Of a stretch of DNA of 12,309 nucleotides, positions 1-5,587 are shown one piece after another. The position numbers and the translations under genes were made by a program. Source of the stretch: Candidatus Gerdarchaeota archaeon (GTDB lineage Archaea; Asgardarchaeota; Heimdallarchaeia; JABLTI01). The DNA lies in contig JAEORJ010000085.1 of NCBI GenBank assembly GCA_016840945.1, positions 1 through 12,309 on the forward strand. The letters are read 5' to 3'. Below the pieces are notes generated by a model. The model made no database searches and was not told where the DNA came from. It saw only the letters and a list, made by a program, of their open reading frames with translations. Within the stretch, counting starts at the first letter, position 1. Each line of letters opens with the position of its first letter.

Positions 1-987
1 CTTCCAGCGACCTATGATAGTTATTATGTTTTAAAAGCTCTTGGAGAACAACCAAGTAATCTTTCGGGTATCAAAGAATTCATATATTCACTTCAGAACA
101 CCAATGAATCTATACCAAATCTTTATTTCTTTCATCAGAATACCTATCAAGGTCCCATATGGGAGGATAATATGCCTAGTGTTAGAAATACAATACAAGC
201 ATATGTCCTTCTTCGAGAATTAGGATATGAGATTCCGTTTAGCTCTAACATTACTGAGAAAATGTATTCCTTAGTTGAAAGCACTATTAGTGGCTATGAT
301 AATGTCACCACAGAACAACAACTGAATGTTTTTACAAGTTATCTTGCTGGTCATCTTATTGTTTGCGATTTCTTTAACTTTCCAATCCTTCGTCAAGAAC
401 TTGTGACACGATTCAACCAGAATTTTGATTATTTCAATCGCTATCCACAGTTGTATAAAGGGTCGCAATCGGACAACCTCATCTTAGGACTTTCATTAAC
501 AGATCGAGCATGTTTTAGATTGCGATATTTTACCACACCACGATATCTACCAAATAAAGCATCGGAGGGGATGCTTACCATTCGAATACTAAATCCTACA
601 AAGATTCATTATACCTTCTCAGTGACCAATCTTTCGTGCATCAATACACCTCATTTAACCATACATAATCTACCACCCATTCAAAATTACTCGCTATTTG
701 AAAATGAATTTGTTGACTTAACAATACCCTATACTCTCACTCAAGCACTTCCAAAAGATTTTACACCAGAACTACAACTAACAGTTCGTTCACAATTCTA
801 TAGTGCTGCTGGTCGTTTTAGTATCTATCCAACAAAACTTGTTGAAAGCCAAATATACTTTGAGATGAATGTTAGCAGTTCGGAACATCGAATACGTAAT
901 GCCGTTATTGGGAGCACGATAGGAGGAATAACTATAGGGGGTATTGCTGCGGGAGTTATCGCACATAGAAAACGAAAAAAGAGCTAA
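1..987 (+). CDS. C-terminal part of a membrane-anchored extracellular protein with prenyltransferase-like helical repeats (5' end outside window)
   Basis: The frame is open from base 1 with no stop, so the gene starts before the window; the ATG at 172 is internal because the codons before it continue the same protein pattern. The visible 328 residues begin with two helical units of the type TYDSYYVLKALGE and NTIQAYVLLRELGYE, spaced by a short QN linker. This resembles the alpha/alpha-toroid repeats of squalene-cyclase and prenyltransferase beta-subunit families, which in Asgard archaea also occur in exported proteins. No catalytic DxDD or zinc-site pattern is visible, so enzyme activity is not claimed. 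From about residue 190 the sequence turns beta-rich (Ig- or jelly-roll-like). Residues 301-321 form a glycine-rich membrane helix followed by HRKRKKS, a C-terminal anchor with the body outside the cell. It is convergent with the actin gene. Fold assignment is moderate; anchor is clear. Confidence 0.75.
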   Translation, partial: LPATYDSYYVLKALGEQPSNLSGIKEFIYSLQNTNESIPNLYFFHQNTYQGPIWEDNMPSVRNTIQAYVLLRELGYEIPFSSNITEKMYSLVESTISGYDNVTTEQQLNVFTSYLAGHLIVCDFFNFPILRQELVTRFNQNFDYFNRYPQLYKGSQSDNLILGLSLTDRACFRLRYFTTPRYLPNKASEGMLTIRILNPTKIHYTFSVTNLSCINTPHLTIHNLPPIQNYSLFENEFVDLTIPYTLTQALPKDFTPELQLTVRSQFYSAAGRFSIYPTKLVESQIYFEMNVSSSEHRIRNAVIGSTIGGITIGGIAAGVIAHRKRKKS

Positions 988-1060
988 CCTAAAAGCAAAA
1001 AAGTGCAATGAAACATAAGCAAAGAAATAATGATTAAAAAAGATTAAAATGGAAAAATCA

Positions 1061-1091
1061 GGAAAATAAAAAAAGAAGTGGATACTTCTTT
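1061..1091 (-). terminator. Terminator of the actin gene
   Basis: AAAGAAGT (1072-1079) and ACTTCTTT (1084-1091) form an 8-bp perfect stem with a 4-base loop. Read on the minus strand the stem runs directly into a T-rich stretch (the A-rich 1061-1074 on the plus strand). Archaeal polymerase stops on T-rich tracts, so this is a good end point about 50 bases after the actin stop codon. Confidence 0.55.
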
Positions 1092-1108
1092 CGCCCATCC
1101 GCTTTTTT
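1078..1108 (+). terminator. Hairpin plus T-run ending the gene at 1-987
   Basis: On the plus strand GTGGAT (1078-1083) can pair with ATCCGC (1097-1102) with one G-U pair, and six T follow at 1103-1108. It shares bases with the terminator of the convergent actin gene, so the two structures exclude each other in one molecule but each works on its own strand. A further short stem, CTTTTTT/AAAAAAG at 1102-1119, lies next to it. Confidence 0.45.
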
Positions 1109-1137
1109 CAGCAAAAAAGAAAAGAAAGGGATGATGC

Positions 1138-2277
1138 TTAGAAGCATCGTAATACAGCGCTAGGGCCGAGGTCTTTATACTCTTTCTTTGTCACCCACAT
1201 TTTTTGGAATGTTTTGAGTGAGCTGAGGATTGATCCACCAATCCATACTGAGTATCTTCTCTCGGGTGGAGCGATGATTTTGACTTCAATACCTTCAGGT
1301 ACTTGCTCAGTTAATTCTTTGTGAAGTCTTTCTTTTAGACCACTGAACATGGTTGAACCACCTGACAAGACGATGTTTTGGTATAATTCTCTTCTTAAGT
1401 CTACATCACACTTGTTGATGGCTTGGAAGATTGCATCATCTAATGCTTGTGCTTCTTTCCCTATTTGTTGTGGTTGGAAGAATACTTCTGGAGCGAGGAA
1501 TCTTTCAGTGCCAATTGTTAGGACGTTTCCGTCTGGCATTTGATAAGTTTTCTCCATACCTGAAACTTTTTCAGCTAATTGTAATTCCTTTTCAGGATCC
1601 AAAGCGACGTAACAGAGTTTTTCTTTTATGTCTCGAACAATCTCGAGTTCTGCACTGCTGGTTAATGAATAACCTTTTTGTCGTAAGAGTCTTCTGAAGT
1701 AGTTGGTAATATCTCTACCTGCTAAGTCTATTCTGTCAATTGCGTGTGTTAATGCGAAACCTTCGTAGATAGGAACAATGTGAGTTACACCGTCACCAGA
1801 GTCTACAACTAAACCAGTTGTTCTACCGCTGGCATATAGTGAAAGAACTGCTTGCATTGATACGTACATGGCTGGAACATCAAATGTTTCAAACATAATC
1901 TCAGCCATCTTTTCACGATTGTGTTCAGGGTTCAAAGGTGCTTCAGTTAAGAGAATTGGATGTTCATTTGGATTCTCTCTTAAATCATTGTAGAATGTAA
2001 AGTGCCATATTCTTTCCATGGCATCCCAGTCTTCGACAGTACCGTGTTCGATTGGATAAAGGAGTTTCAAGACACCTCTTAAGTTGAGGGCTTCTTCTCC
2101 GATATAGTATTCTCGGACATAGTGTTCAACGTCAGTCATGATTGATTGGTATTTTGGATAACCAATTAGTGTTGGAAAGACGCTTCTAGGTTGATCTTCT
2201 CCGGCATAACCGTTTTTAGACAAGCCAGTGCCGTTGTCAATTACTAACGCTTTTTCCTGTAAAATTTCTTCGGACAT
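1138..2277 (-). CDS. Actin (Asgard archaeal lokiactin)
   Basis: A complete 379-residue actin, against 375-377 in eukaryotes, aligning end to end without a large gap. Visible ATP-site and hallmark elements are: phosphate-1 loop DNGTG (14-18); YPIEHG with His78, matching the methylated His73 of muscle actin; Gln142 in [14 protein letters not shown], matching catalytic Gln137; phosphate-2 loop DSGDGVTH (159-166), with Asp159 and His166 matching Asp154 and His161; [39 protein letters not shown]; and the terminal Cys-Phe. The DNase-binding loop region (about 40-60) differs most from eukaryotic actin and lacks the usual HQGVMVGMG core. The family makes ATP-driven cytoplasmic filaments; Asgard actins are known to work with archaeal profilins and gelsolins. 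No intron is seen. It stands alone, divergent from a winged-helix/Nudix pair. The closeness to eukaryotic actin makes the family call essentially certain. Confidence 0.98.
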   Translation of the reverse strand: MSEEILQEKALVIDNGTGLSKNGYAGEDQPRSVFPTLIGYPKYQSIMTDVEHYVREYYIGEEALNLRGVLKLLYPIEHGTVEDWDAMERIWHFTFYNDLRENPNEHPILLTEAPLNPEHNREKMAEIMFETFDVPAMYVSMQAVLSLYASGRTTGLVVDSGDGVTHIVPIYEGFALTHAIDRIDLAGRDITNYFRRLLRQKGYSLTSSAELEIVRDIKEKLCYVALDPEKELQLAEKVSGMEKTYQMPDGNVLTIGTERFLAPEVFFQPQQIGKEAQALDDAIFQAINKCDVDLRRELYQNIVLSGGSTMFSGLKERLHKELTEQVPEGIEVKIIAPPERRYSVWIGGSILSSLKTFQKMWVTKKEYKDLGPSAVLRCF

Positions 2278-2287
2278 TGTGATACTT

Positions 2288-2298
2288 CCCCTCGAGGG
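2288..2298 (-). promoter_or_regulatory. Ribosome binding site of actin inside a 10-bp palindrome
   Basis: On the minus strand GAGGGG ends 10 bases before the actin ATG and can pair with the CCUC of the 16S rRNA tail. It is the right half of the perfect palindrome CCCTCGAGGG (2289-2298), so the leader could pair with itself or with another copy and cover the site. Confidence 0.4.
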
Positions 2299-2351
2299 AC
2301 TTTGTAGTTATTTCTATTAATAACTTAGTAATAGAATGTAAATAAATTGGG

Positions 2352-2364
2352 AATATAAATAAAA
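2352..2364 (-). promoter_or_regulatory. TATA box of the actin gene
   Basis: The minus strand reads TTTTATTTATATT here, with TTTATATT (2359-2352) matching the archaeal TATA box. Transcription would start near 2330, giving a leader of about 50 bases that holds the GAGGGG site. Confidence 0.55.
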
Positions 2365-2371
2365 CGGTTGA

Positions 2372-2408
2372 GGAAATAACTCACCTTTTCGAAAATGGAG
2401 TCATTTCT
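2372..2408. promoter_or_regulatory. Imperfect dyad around TTTTCGAAAA, candidate operator for actin and the divergent regulator
   Basis: GGAAATAACTC (2372-2382) faces GAGTCATTTCT (2398-2408): nine Watson-Crick matches, one G-T and one mismatch of eleven. The centre holds the perfect 10-bp palindrome TTTTCGAAAA (2386-2395). The dyad lies just upstream of the actin TATA box, where an activator or repressor could act. Role is inferred from symmetry and position. Confidence 0.45.
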
Positions 2409-2418
2409 CACATCTTAC

Positions 2419-2435
2419 GAAATAACTGTTATTTC
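2419..2435. repeat. 17-bp perfect palindrome GAAATAAC-T-GTTATTTC
   Basis: Both arms are copies of the octamer GAAATAAC, which also occurs at 2373-2380 (inside the neighbouring dyad) and, inverted, at 2307-2314 in the actin leader. The palindrome is framed by two copies of TCTTACGA (2414-2420 in part, 2435-2441). Four copies of one octamer within 130 bases is not expected by chance even in AT-rich DNA. It fits a dimeric winged-helix protein site. Confidence 0.6.
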
Positions 2436-2461
2436 TTACGATATACGAAATGCGTTTTTTC

Positions 2462-2490
2462 TTACTAGTCCTTCGGAGTATTTTACTAGT
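2462..2490. repeat. Direct repeat TTACTAGT with a 21-base period
   Basis: TTACTAGT occurs at 2462-2469 and 2483-2490. The core ACTAGT is itself a palindrome, and the copies lie exactly 21 bases apart, two helical turns, so two bound proteins would sit on the same DNA face. TCC-TTC-GGA lies between them. The pair is 120-150 bases before the winged-helix gene. Confidence 0.4.
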
Positions 2491-2610
2491 ATCAATGAAA
2501 TAGCGATTTTATTAAAGGATTGTTTGAGGAAAAGAGCTTCCGGGTGCACTTATGCTTGTATCGACTAATTATGGAAAAGAGAAATAAAGTAGAAACAGCA
2601 TTTTATTCTT

Positions 2611-2904
2611 ATGTCAAAATATGCAGACGATCAGATGTTAATCTATCATATGAACAATCAAAAGGATACCTTCAGAATGCTTATTATCCTCTGGAATGAG
2701 GGGAAAATGCATGGTAGTAAATTGCAAAAGTTAGGAATGAATGATCGAACAATAATCAAGGTTCGAGAGATTTTGTTAAATTTCGGACTCATAAAATTAA
2801 CTAACATTGAAGGCTCCAGAAGGTTATATTATGAATTAACAAAAAAAGGCAAACGCGTTGTTGAAAAACTAGTCGATTTGGAACGAGAGCTGTTAATGGA
2901 TTGA
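2611..2904 (+). CDS. Small winged-helix DNA-binding protein, probable transcription regulator
   Basis: A 97-residue protein made almost wholly of one winged-helix domain. Residues about 18-70 form the three helices (FRMLIILWNEG, GSKLQKLGMND, TIIKVREILLNFGLI). SRRLYYELTKKGKRV (about 69-83) is the beta wing with the usual Tyr-x-Leu-Thr-x-x-Gly pattern, and a last charged helix could support dimerisation. This is the MarR/PadR/ArsR-like class found widely in archaea; the subfamily cannot be named. ATG start, no clear Shine-Dalgarno site; ATTTTATTAAAGG near 2507 is a possible TATA region. It is divergent from actin across 333 bases of palindromic DNA, so self-regulation and control of actin are reasonable but unproven. 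Its TGA stop touches the next gene, in the same frame. Confidence 0.85.
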   Translation: MSKYADDQMLIYHMNNQKDTFRMLIILWNEGKMHGSKLQKLGMNDRTIIKVREILLNFGLIKLTNIEGSRRLYYELTKKGKRVVEKLVDLERELLMD

Positions 2905-3330
2905 TTGGTTATGCGGGTAGCTGTAGATGGGATTTTATCTCGAGATGGGAAAATTCTTCTAATAAAAAGGGCCGGGAGAACTTTCCACAATTTTTGGGCT
3001 TTACCCGGTGGCATGGTTGAAGAAGGGGAATTAATTGAAACAGCATTAGCACGTGAGATGGCAGAAGAATTAGGAGTACAAATTGAACCCATTGCTATAT
3101 TAGGAGCGTACTCTACTAAAGATAGAGATCCAAGGCAACACACGATATCCATTGTATTCATTTGTAATTACACTGGTGAACCAAAAGCAGGCGATGATGC
3201 AGGTGATTGTCGAAGTTTTGAATTGAAAGAGATAGAGGATTTACAATTAGCATTTGATCATAGACAAATTTTAAGCAATTATTTTGCTTGGTTGAAAAAT
3301 AGAAGTACCTATTGGTCGACAAAAAAATAA
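2905..3330 (+). CDS. Nudix hydrolase, ADP-ribose pyrophosphatase type
   Basis: The full Nudix signature G-x5-E-x7-R-E-x2-E-E-x-G-x is present at residues 36-58 (GMVEEGE, then REMAEELGV); its glutamates bind the Mg ions that cleave a diphosphate linked to X. WALPGG just before it, RDPRQH in the middle, AGDD and the C-terminal AFDHRQIL match the COG1051 type that hydrolyses ADP-ribose to AMP and ribose 5-phosphate. Substrate is inferred, not proven. Length 141 residues is normal. Start is uncertain: TTG at 2905 directly follows the upstream stop, and ATG at 2911 is two codons later and equally compatible with the first beta strand (VAVDGIL). No good Shine-Dalgarno site is visible, so translation is probably coupled to the regulator gene. 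Together they may form a nucleotide-sensing regulator and enzyme pair. Confidence 0.92.
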   Translation: MVMRVAVDGILSRDGKILLIKRAGRTFHNFWALPGGMVEEGELIETALAREMAEELGVQIEPIAILGAYSTKDRDPRQHTISIVFICNYTGEPKAGDDAGDCRSFELKEIEDLQLAFDHRQILSNYFAWLKNRSTYWSTKK

Positions 3331-3382
3331 TTTAGAAATGTTTAACACTTATTGTCGAGTTTAATATTAAGGATTGATTTAG

Positions 3383-3847
3383 ATGACAAAAGAAGAAACT
3401 GAAAAATTAGTGATGGAATTATTATCAAAAACTTATGCTGGCTATTTAGCAACAATAGATGAGCAAGGACAACCATCTATTAGAGCTGTTTTTAATTTAA
3501 GAAATGAAGAGAAATTTCCTCGACCAGCAGAAGCAATTAAAAAATATGATAATGATCCTTACTCCGTTTATATCTCTACAAATACGTCATCAATTAAAAT
3601 GAAACAGATTACTGAAAATAAAAGGATTGCAATTTATTATAGCTTACCTGACGAAATTAAGGGGATTATGATTCAAGGTGAAGCAGAGATCATTAAGGAT
3701 ATGAATTTTAAGAAAGATATCTGGGTTGAGAATTGGACGATGTACTACCCTCAAGGTTATACTGACCCAGATTTCACATTATTAAAAATCAAACCCAAAC
3801 TTATACGAGGTTGGTCTAGAGGACCACATGAAATAATGTTGGATTAA
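3383..3847 (+). CDS. Pyridoxamine 5'-phosphate oxidase-like FMN-binding split-barrel protein
   Basis: A 154-residue single-domain protein. GYLATIDEQGQPSIRAVFNL (about 19-38) is the first beta hairpin of the split barrel; YSVYISTNTSSIKMKQITENKRIAIYY (about 60-86) holds the Ser/Thr and Lys residues that commonly contact the flavin phosphate; GIMIQGEAEII is the next strand; DFTLLKIKPKLIRGW near the end is the strand pattern of the COG3871 (general stress protein 26) group. Members bind FMN or F420 and act in redox or heme/flavin handling; a true PNPOx role in vitamin B6 synthesis is not supported because the substrate region is short. AAGGAT (3369-3374) is a weak ribosome site 8 bases before ATG. 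The gap to the Nudix gene is 52 bases, so the three genes may share a transcript. Confidence 0.85.
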   Translation: MTKEETEKLVMELLSKTYAGYLATIDEQGQPSIRAVFNLRNEEKFPRPAEAIKKYDNDPYSVYISTNTSSIKMKQITENKRIAIYYSLPDEIKGIMIQGEAEIIKDMNFKKDIWVENWTMYYPQGYTDPDFTLLKIKPKLIRGWSRGPHEIMLD

Positions 3848-3893
3848 AAAAAGAAAAAAAGAAGCTGAAGCTATTGTGTTGCAGCATCAGCTT
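3846..3893 (-). terminator. Hairpin plus T-tract ending the protease gene
   Basis: On the minus strand AAGCTGA (3893-3887) pairs with TCAGCTT (3868-3862), and the stem is followed by CTTTTTTTCTTTTTTT (3861-3846). The stem overlaps the last codons and stop of the protease. The same A-rich bases follow the stop of the convergent gene at 3847. Confidence 0.6.
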
Positions 3894-5001
3894 GAATAAA
3901 TCCAGCACCTTGTTCGTAAATAGTATAACCCAAGTCTACTGCTGTTGCTTGTAAATGACCTTCTAGCCAGGCAACAGACATAGCTCCAAAAGCATCAAAC
4001 ATAAGAGCATAAACACCTGATGTTTGAGGGCAACTAAAGCTAGTTCCACTAATGTAATAATAGCCTCCATAGTATGGTAAAACTAAGTTTTCACCAATAG
4101 CAGCAACATCAACTTTACCTCGAGAGGAGAATTCAGAGAGAAAGACACCAGCGAAATTTTCTTCTGGCAAATCGGTGCTAATTCCTGCTAGACCATAAGC
4201 ATCTGTTAGACCTACATAACCACAAGCAGCAACTGAAGTCACAGCTGGATTATTTGCAGGATATGCTGTTGTGTCAGCGCCAGGACCTTCATTACCAGCA
4301 GAGGTGCTAATAACGATACCTTCAGCTTCTGCACCAGCGATAGCAGTATCAAGCAATGCATTGGTTGCTTCATAGCCTAAAGACATGGAAATAACCATAT
4401 TATAACTTGACAAAGCACCTGCATGTAAGCTACGGGCGTAGTTGATACATTCTGCCCAATTGTCTATCATTTCAGTGGGAGAAACATAGTTCTTACGTTG
4501 TCCGCCTATCCAGTAAAGGCAGCGAAGCATAACGATTTTAGCATCTTCAGCGACACCTTGAACCCAATAGTCAGTATCAGAATCTAATCGGTAACCAATA
4601 ATTGTACCAGTAACAGCTGTTCCATGACCTTCTGTATCAGCATTCCAAGCAATTTTATCTTTTCCTAATTCTTGTGTATAGGAACGACAGTAATCTACGA
4701 GGATATTTTCTTCAGGGAAATAATCTTTCCAATTGCTAACTAATCCCGTGTCGATAATTACAACAACAGATCCAACACCAGTATATGATTGTTTTTCAAC
4801 ATCAATAATATCATTCCACCATGGTAAAATTTGAACAAGGTCATCTTTTACCCAAGGAGTTGGTTCAGGATCTGGTTGTGGCTTTCTTTTTGTAGAAGCT
4901 GTTAAAGCTAAATCTTTACTAGAAACACTCACAAAAGCCATACTAGCTGTCATGATTAGCAAGGTTATCGTGAGAAAGACAACTTTTCTATTTATTTTCA
5001 A
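3871..5001 (-). CDS. Secreted subtilisin-like serine protease (peptidase family S8)
   Basis: A 376-residue protein with a typical signal peptide: basic MKINRKV, hydrophobic residues 7-26, likely cleavage near 22-28. A short Pro-rich linker (KPQPDPEPTP, 40-49) follows. All catalytic elements are present: Asp84 in VVVIIDTG, His126 in EGHGTAV, oxyanion Asn237 in TSAGNEGPG, and Ser321 in SGTSFSCP, where Cys324 replaces the commoner Ala. There is no separate I9 inhibitor propeptide; the 25-30 residues between signal and domain are too few. It should act outside the membrane on proteins or peptides. No C-terminal anchor, so it is probably released. Start is TTG at 5001; the frame is closed by TAA two codons upstream, and GGAG lies 9 bases before TTG, which decides the start. 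It is a single gene with its own terminator, convergent with the split-barrel gene. Confidence 0.93.
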   Translation of the reverse strand: MKINRKVVFLTITLLIMTASMAFVSVSSKDLALTASTKRKPQPDPEPTPWVKDDLVQILPWWNDIIDVEKQSYTGVGSVVVIIDTGLVSNWKDYFPEENILVDYCRSYTQELGKDKIAWNADTEGHGTAVTGTIIGYRLDSDTDYWVQGVAEDAKIVMLRCLYWIGGQRKNYVSPTEMIDNWAECINYARSLHAGALSSYNMVISMSLGYEATNALLDTAIAGAEAEGIVISTSAGNEGPGADTTAYPANNPAVTSVAACGYVGLTDAYGLAGISTDLPEENFAGVFLSEFSSRGKVDVAAIGENLVLPYYGGYYYISGTSFSCPQTSGVYALMFDAFGAMSVAWLEGHLQATAVDLGYTIYEQGAGFIQADAATQ

Positions 5002-5007
5002 AATTTA

Positions 5008-5014
5008 CCACTCC
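5008..5014 (-). promoter_or_regulatory. Shine-Dalgarno site for the TTG start of the protease
   Basis: The minus strand reads GGAGTGG, with GGAG 9 bases before TTG. The DUF917 gene at 11800 uses the same arrangement, GGAG then 9 bases then TTG, which supports both starts. Confidence 0.65.
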
Positions 5015-5019
5015 AAACT

Positions 5020-5040
5020 ACATTAAGAATTACTTAATGT
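5020..5040. promoter_or_regulatory. 21-bp inverted repeat ACATTAAG-N5-CTTAATGT upstream of the protease
   Basis: The two 8-bp arms are perfectly complementary around AATTA. It lies 19-39 bases before the protease start and just ahead of its ribosome site, where it could be an operator or, in the mRNA, a leader hairpin. No regulator can be named. Confidence 0.5.
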
Positions 5041-5063
5041 TAGAGGAAAAATAGTCTATGGAG

Positions 5064-5088
5064 AATTTAAAATTTTTGGTTTTAAATT
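5064..5088. repeat. AT-only inverted repeat AATTTAAAA-N7-TTTTAAATT
   Basis: Nine perfect pairs around TTTTTGG. Because both arms contain only A and T, chance is more likely than for the neighbouring repeats; it overlaps the zone where the protease TATA box should lie (minus strand TTTAAAAT and TTTAAATT). Confidence 0.3.
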
Positions 5089-5222
5089 TTAAAATTATCC
5101 ATTTACTAAAATATTATTTTTTTAAATAAAAAAGAGAGTAAAAGCAATATTCGACAAAAATGAAGAGGAAATAGAGATAATGTGAACTTTTATCTTTGAG
5201 ATTTCTTTTAATAGAAGGATGA

Positions 5223-5253
5223 AAACAACTTATCAATTCGTGAAACAACTTAT
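5223..5253. repeat. 11-bp direct repeat AAACAACTTAT with a 20-base period
   Basis: Identical copies at 5223-5233 and 5243-5253, separated by CAATTCGTG. The near two-turn spacing would place bound proteins on one side of the helix. It lies in the long gene-free stretch 5002-5587, directly before the long stem at 5264-5345. Confidence 0.45.
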
Positions 5254-5263
5254 AAGAAAAAAC

Positions 5264-5345
5264 CCTCCAGAATAATAACCAATGAATCAAATTGGCACCC
5301 TCGAAAGGACCCAACAATGAAGATGATTTGTAGTTATTCTGGAGG
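5264..5345 (+). ncRNA. Candidate structured RNA element closed by a 12-bp stem
   Basis: CCTCCAGAATAA (5264-5275) is perfectly complementary to TTATTCTGGAGG (5334-5345). Inside, further nested pairs fit without conflict: AATCA 5285-5289 with TGATT 5324-5328, TTGG 5292-5295 with CCAA 5311-5314, and a short CC/GG pair around TCGAAA (5301-5306). The outer stem hides GGAGG, a strong ribosome-site sequence, opposite a CCTCC that copies the 16S anti-site. It could be a leader that controls translation of the micro-ORF at 5379, a free small RNA, or a remnant of a mobile element end. The strand of transcription is not known. No match to a known RNA class is recognised. Confidence 0.35.
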
Positions 5346-5378
5346 TGGATTAGAGTAGAGTAAGGGAGGAAAGGAGAA

Positions 5379-5453
5379 ATGAACCAAATTGGAAAAGGGG
5401 CTGTCGAAACCCCGAATCTTCTTCCTTCCTACTATAAACTAATTCTAAAATGA
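5379..5453 (+). CDS. Possible 24-residue micro-ORF with a strong ribosome site
   Basis: ATG at 5379 is preceded by GGGAGGAAAGGAG (5364-5376), the richest Shine-Dalgarno stretch in the window. The frame codes for MNQIGKGAVETPN followed by LLPSYYKLILK and a TGA. Its first 14 bases, ATGAAYCAAATTGG, nearly repeat those of a second tiny frame at 5282 (MNQIGTLERTQQ), with the one difference being synonymous. No known family is recognised and length gives no statistical support, so this may be a leader peptide, part of a repeat, or not coding. GGGG/CCCC at 5397-5413 can form a small hairpin inside it. Confidence 0.25.
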   Translation: MNQIGKGAVETPNLLPSYYKLILK

Positions 5454-5474
5454 GTATATATACTCCGCAGAATT
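5441..5474. promoter_or_regulatory. Nested palindrome centred on GAGTATATATACTC
   Basis: GAGTATATATACTC (5452-5465) is a perfect 14-bp palindrome. AATTCT (5441-5446) and AGAATT (5469-5474) add an outer inverted pair with spacers of 5 and 3 bases. It lies 110-145 bases before the acetyltransferase start and overlaps the stop of the micro-ORF. A dimeric regulator site is the simplest reading. Confidence 0.45.
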
Positions 5475-5540
5475 CTATAAAGAAGCAGAAATATTGTAAA
5501 CCATACCAGCTCTTTTCAGCAAATATGCACAAAAGAAGAA

Positions 5541-5550
5541 TTTATTAATA
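5541..5550 (+). promoter_or_regulatory. TATA box of the acetyltransferase gene
   Basis: TTTATTAATA with a purine-rich AAGAAGAA in front fits an archaeal BRE/TATA pair. The start of transcription would fall near 5570, just before the GGTGA ribosome site at 5577-5581, so the transcript starts too late to need the upstream structures but early enough to include the start at 5588. Confidence 0.5.
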
Positions 5551-5576
5551 ATACTAATTAGCAAGAAAGAAAAAGT

Positions 5577-5581
5577 GGTGA
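5577..5581 (+). promoter_or_regulatory. Ribosome site GGTGA deciding the acetyltransferase start
   Basis: GGTGA matches the core of the archaeal anti-Shine-Dalgarno complement GGAGGTGATC. It sits 6 bases before ATT at 5588, the first possible codon of the conserved domain, and about 90 bases before the first ATG (5672), so it favours the upstream start. Confidence 0.5.
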
Positions 5582-5587
5582 AAGAAA

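Noticed and set aside
790..1098. Minus-strand 102-residue frame over the end of the first gene
   Set aside because: It overlaps a clear coding region and terminator sequence, and its translation is low-complexity Phe/Ser-rich.
1349..1697. Plus-strand open frames opposite the actin gene
   Set aside because: They are antisense to a highly conserved gene, overlap each other and show no family pattern.
2902..2904. TGA as a selenocysteine codon joining the regulator and Nudix frames
   Set aside because: Selenocysteine coding is known in some Asgard archaea, but neither domain family has a Sec site at this position and no SECIS-like hairpin is visible after the Nudix gene.
5264..5345. tRNA or known snoRNA
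   Set aside because: No anticodon or T-arm (GGTTCRANYCC-type) pattern and no C/D or H/ACA boxes; the 12-bp closing stem is too long for a tRNA.
5114..5532. Two minus-strand frames (67 and 60 residues) in the long intergenic region
   Set aside because: Phe/Tyr/Leu-rich translations of AT-rich DNA, no ribosome site, and they cross the palindromes and the 12-bp stem.
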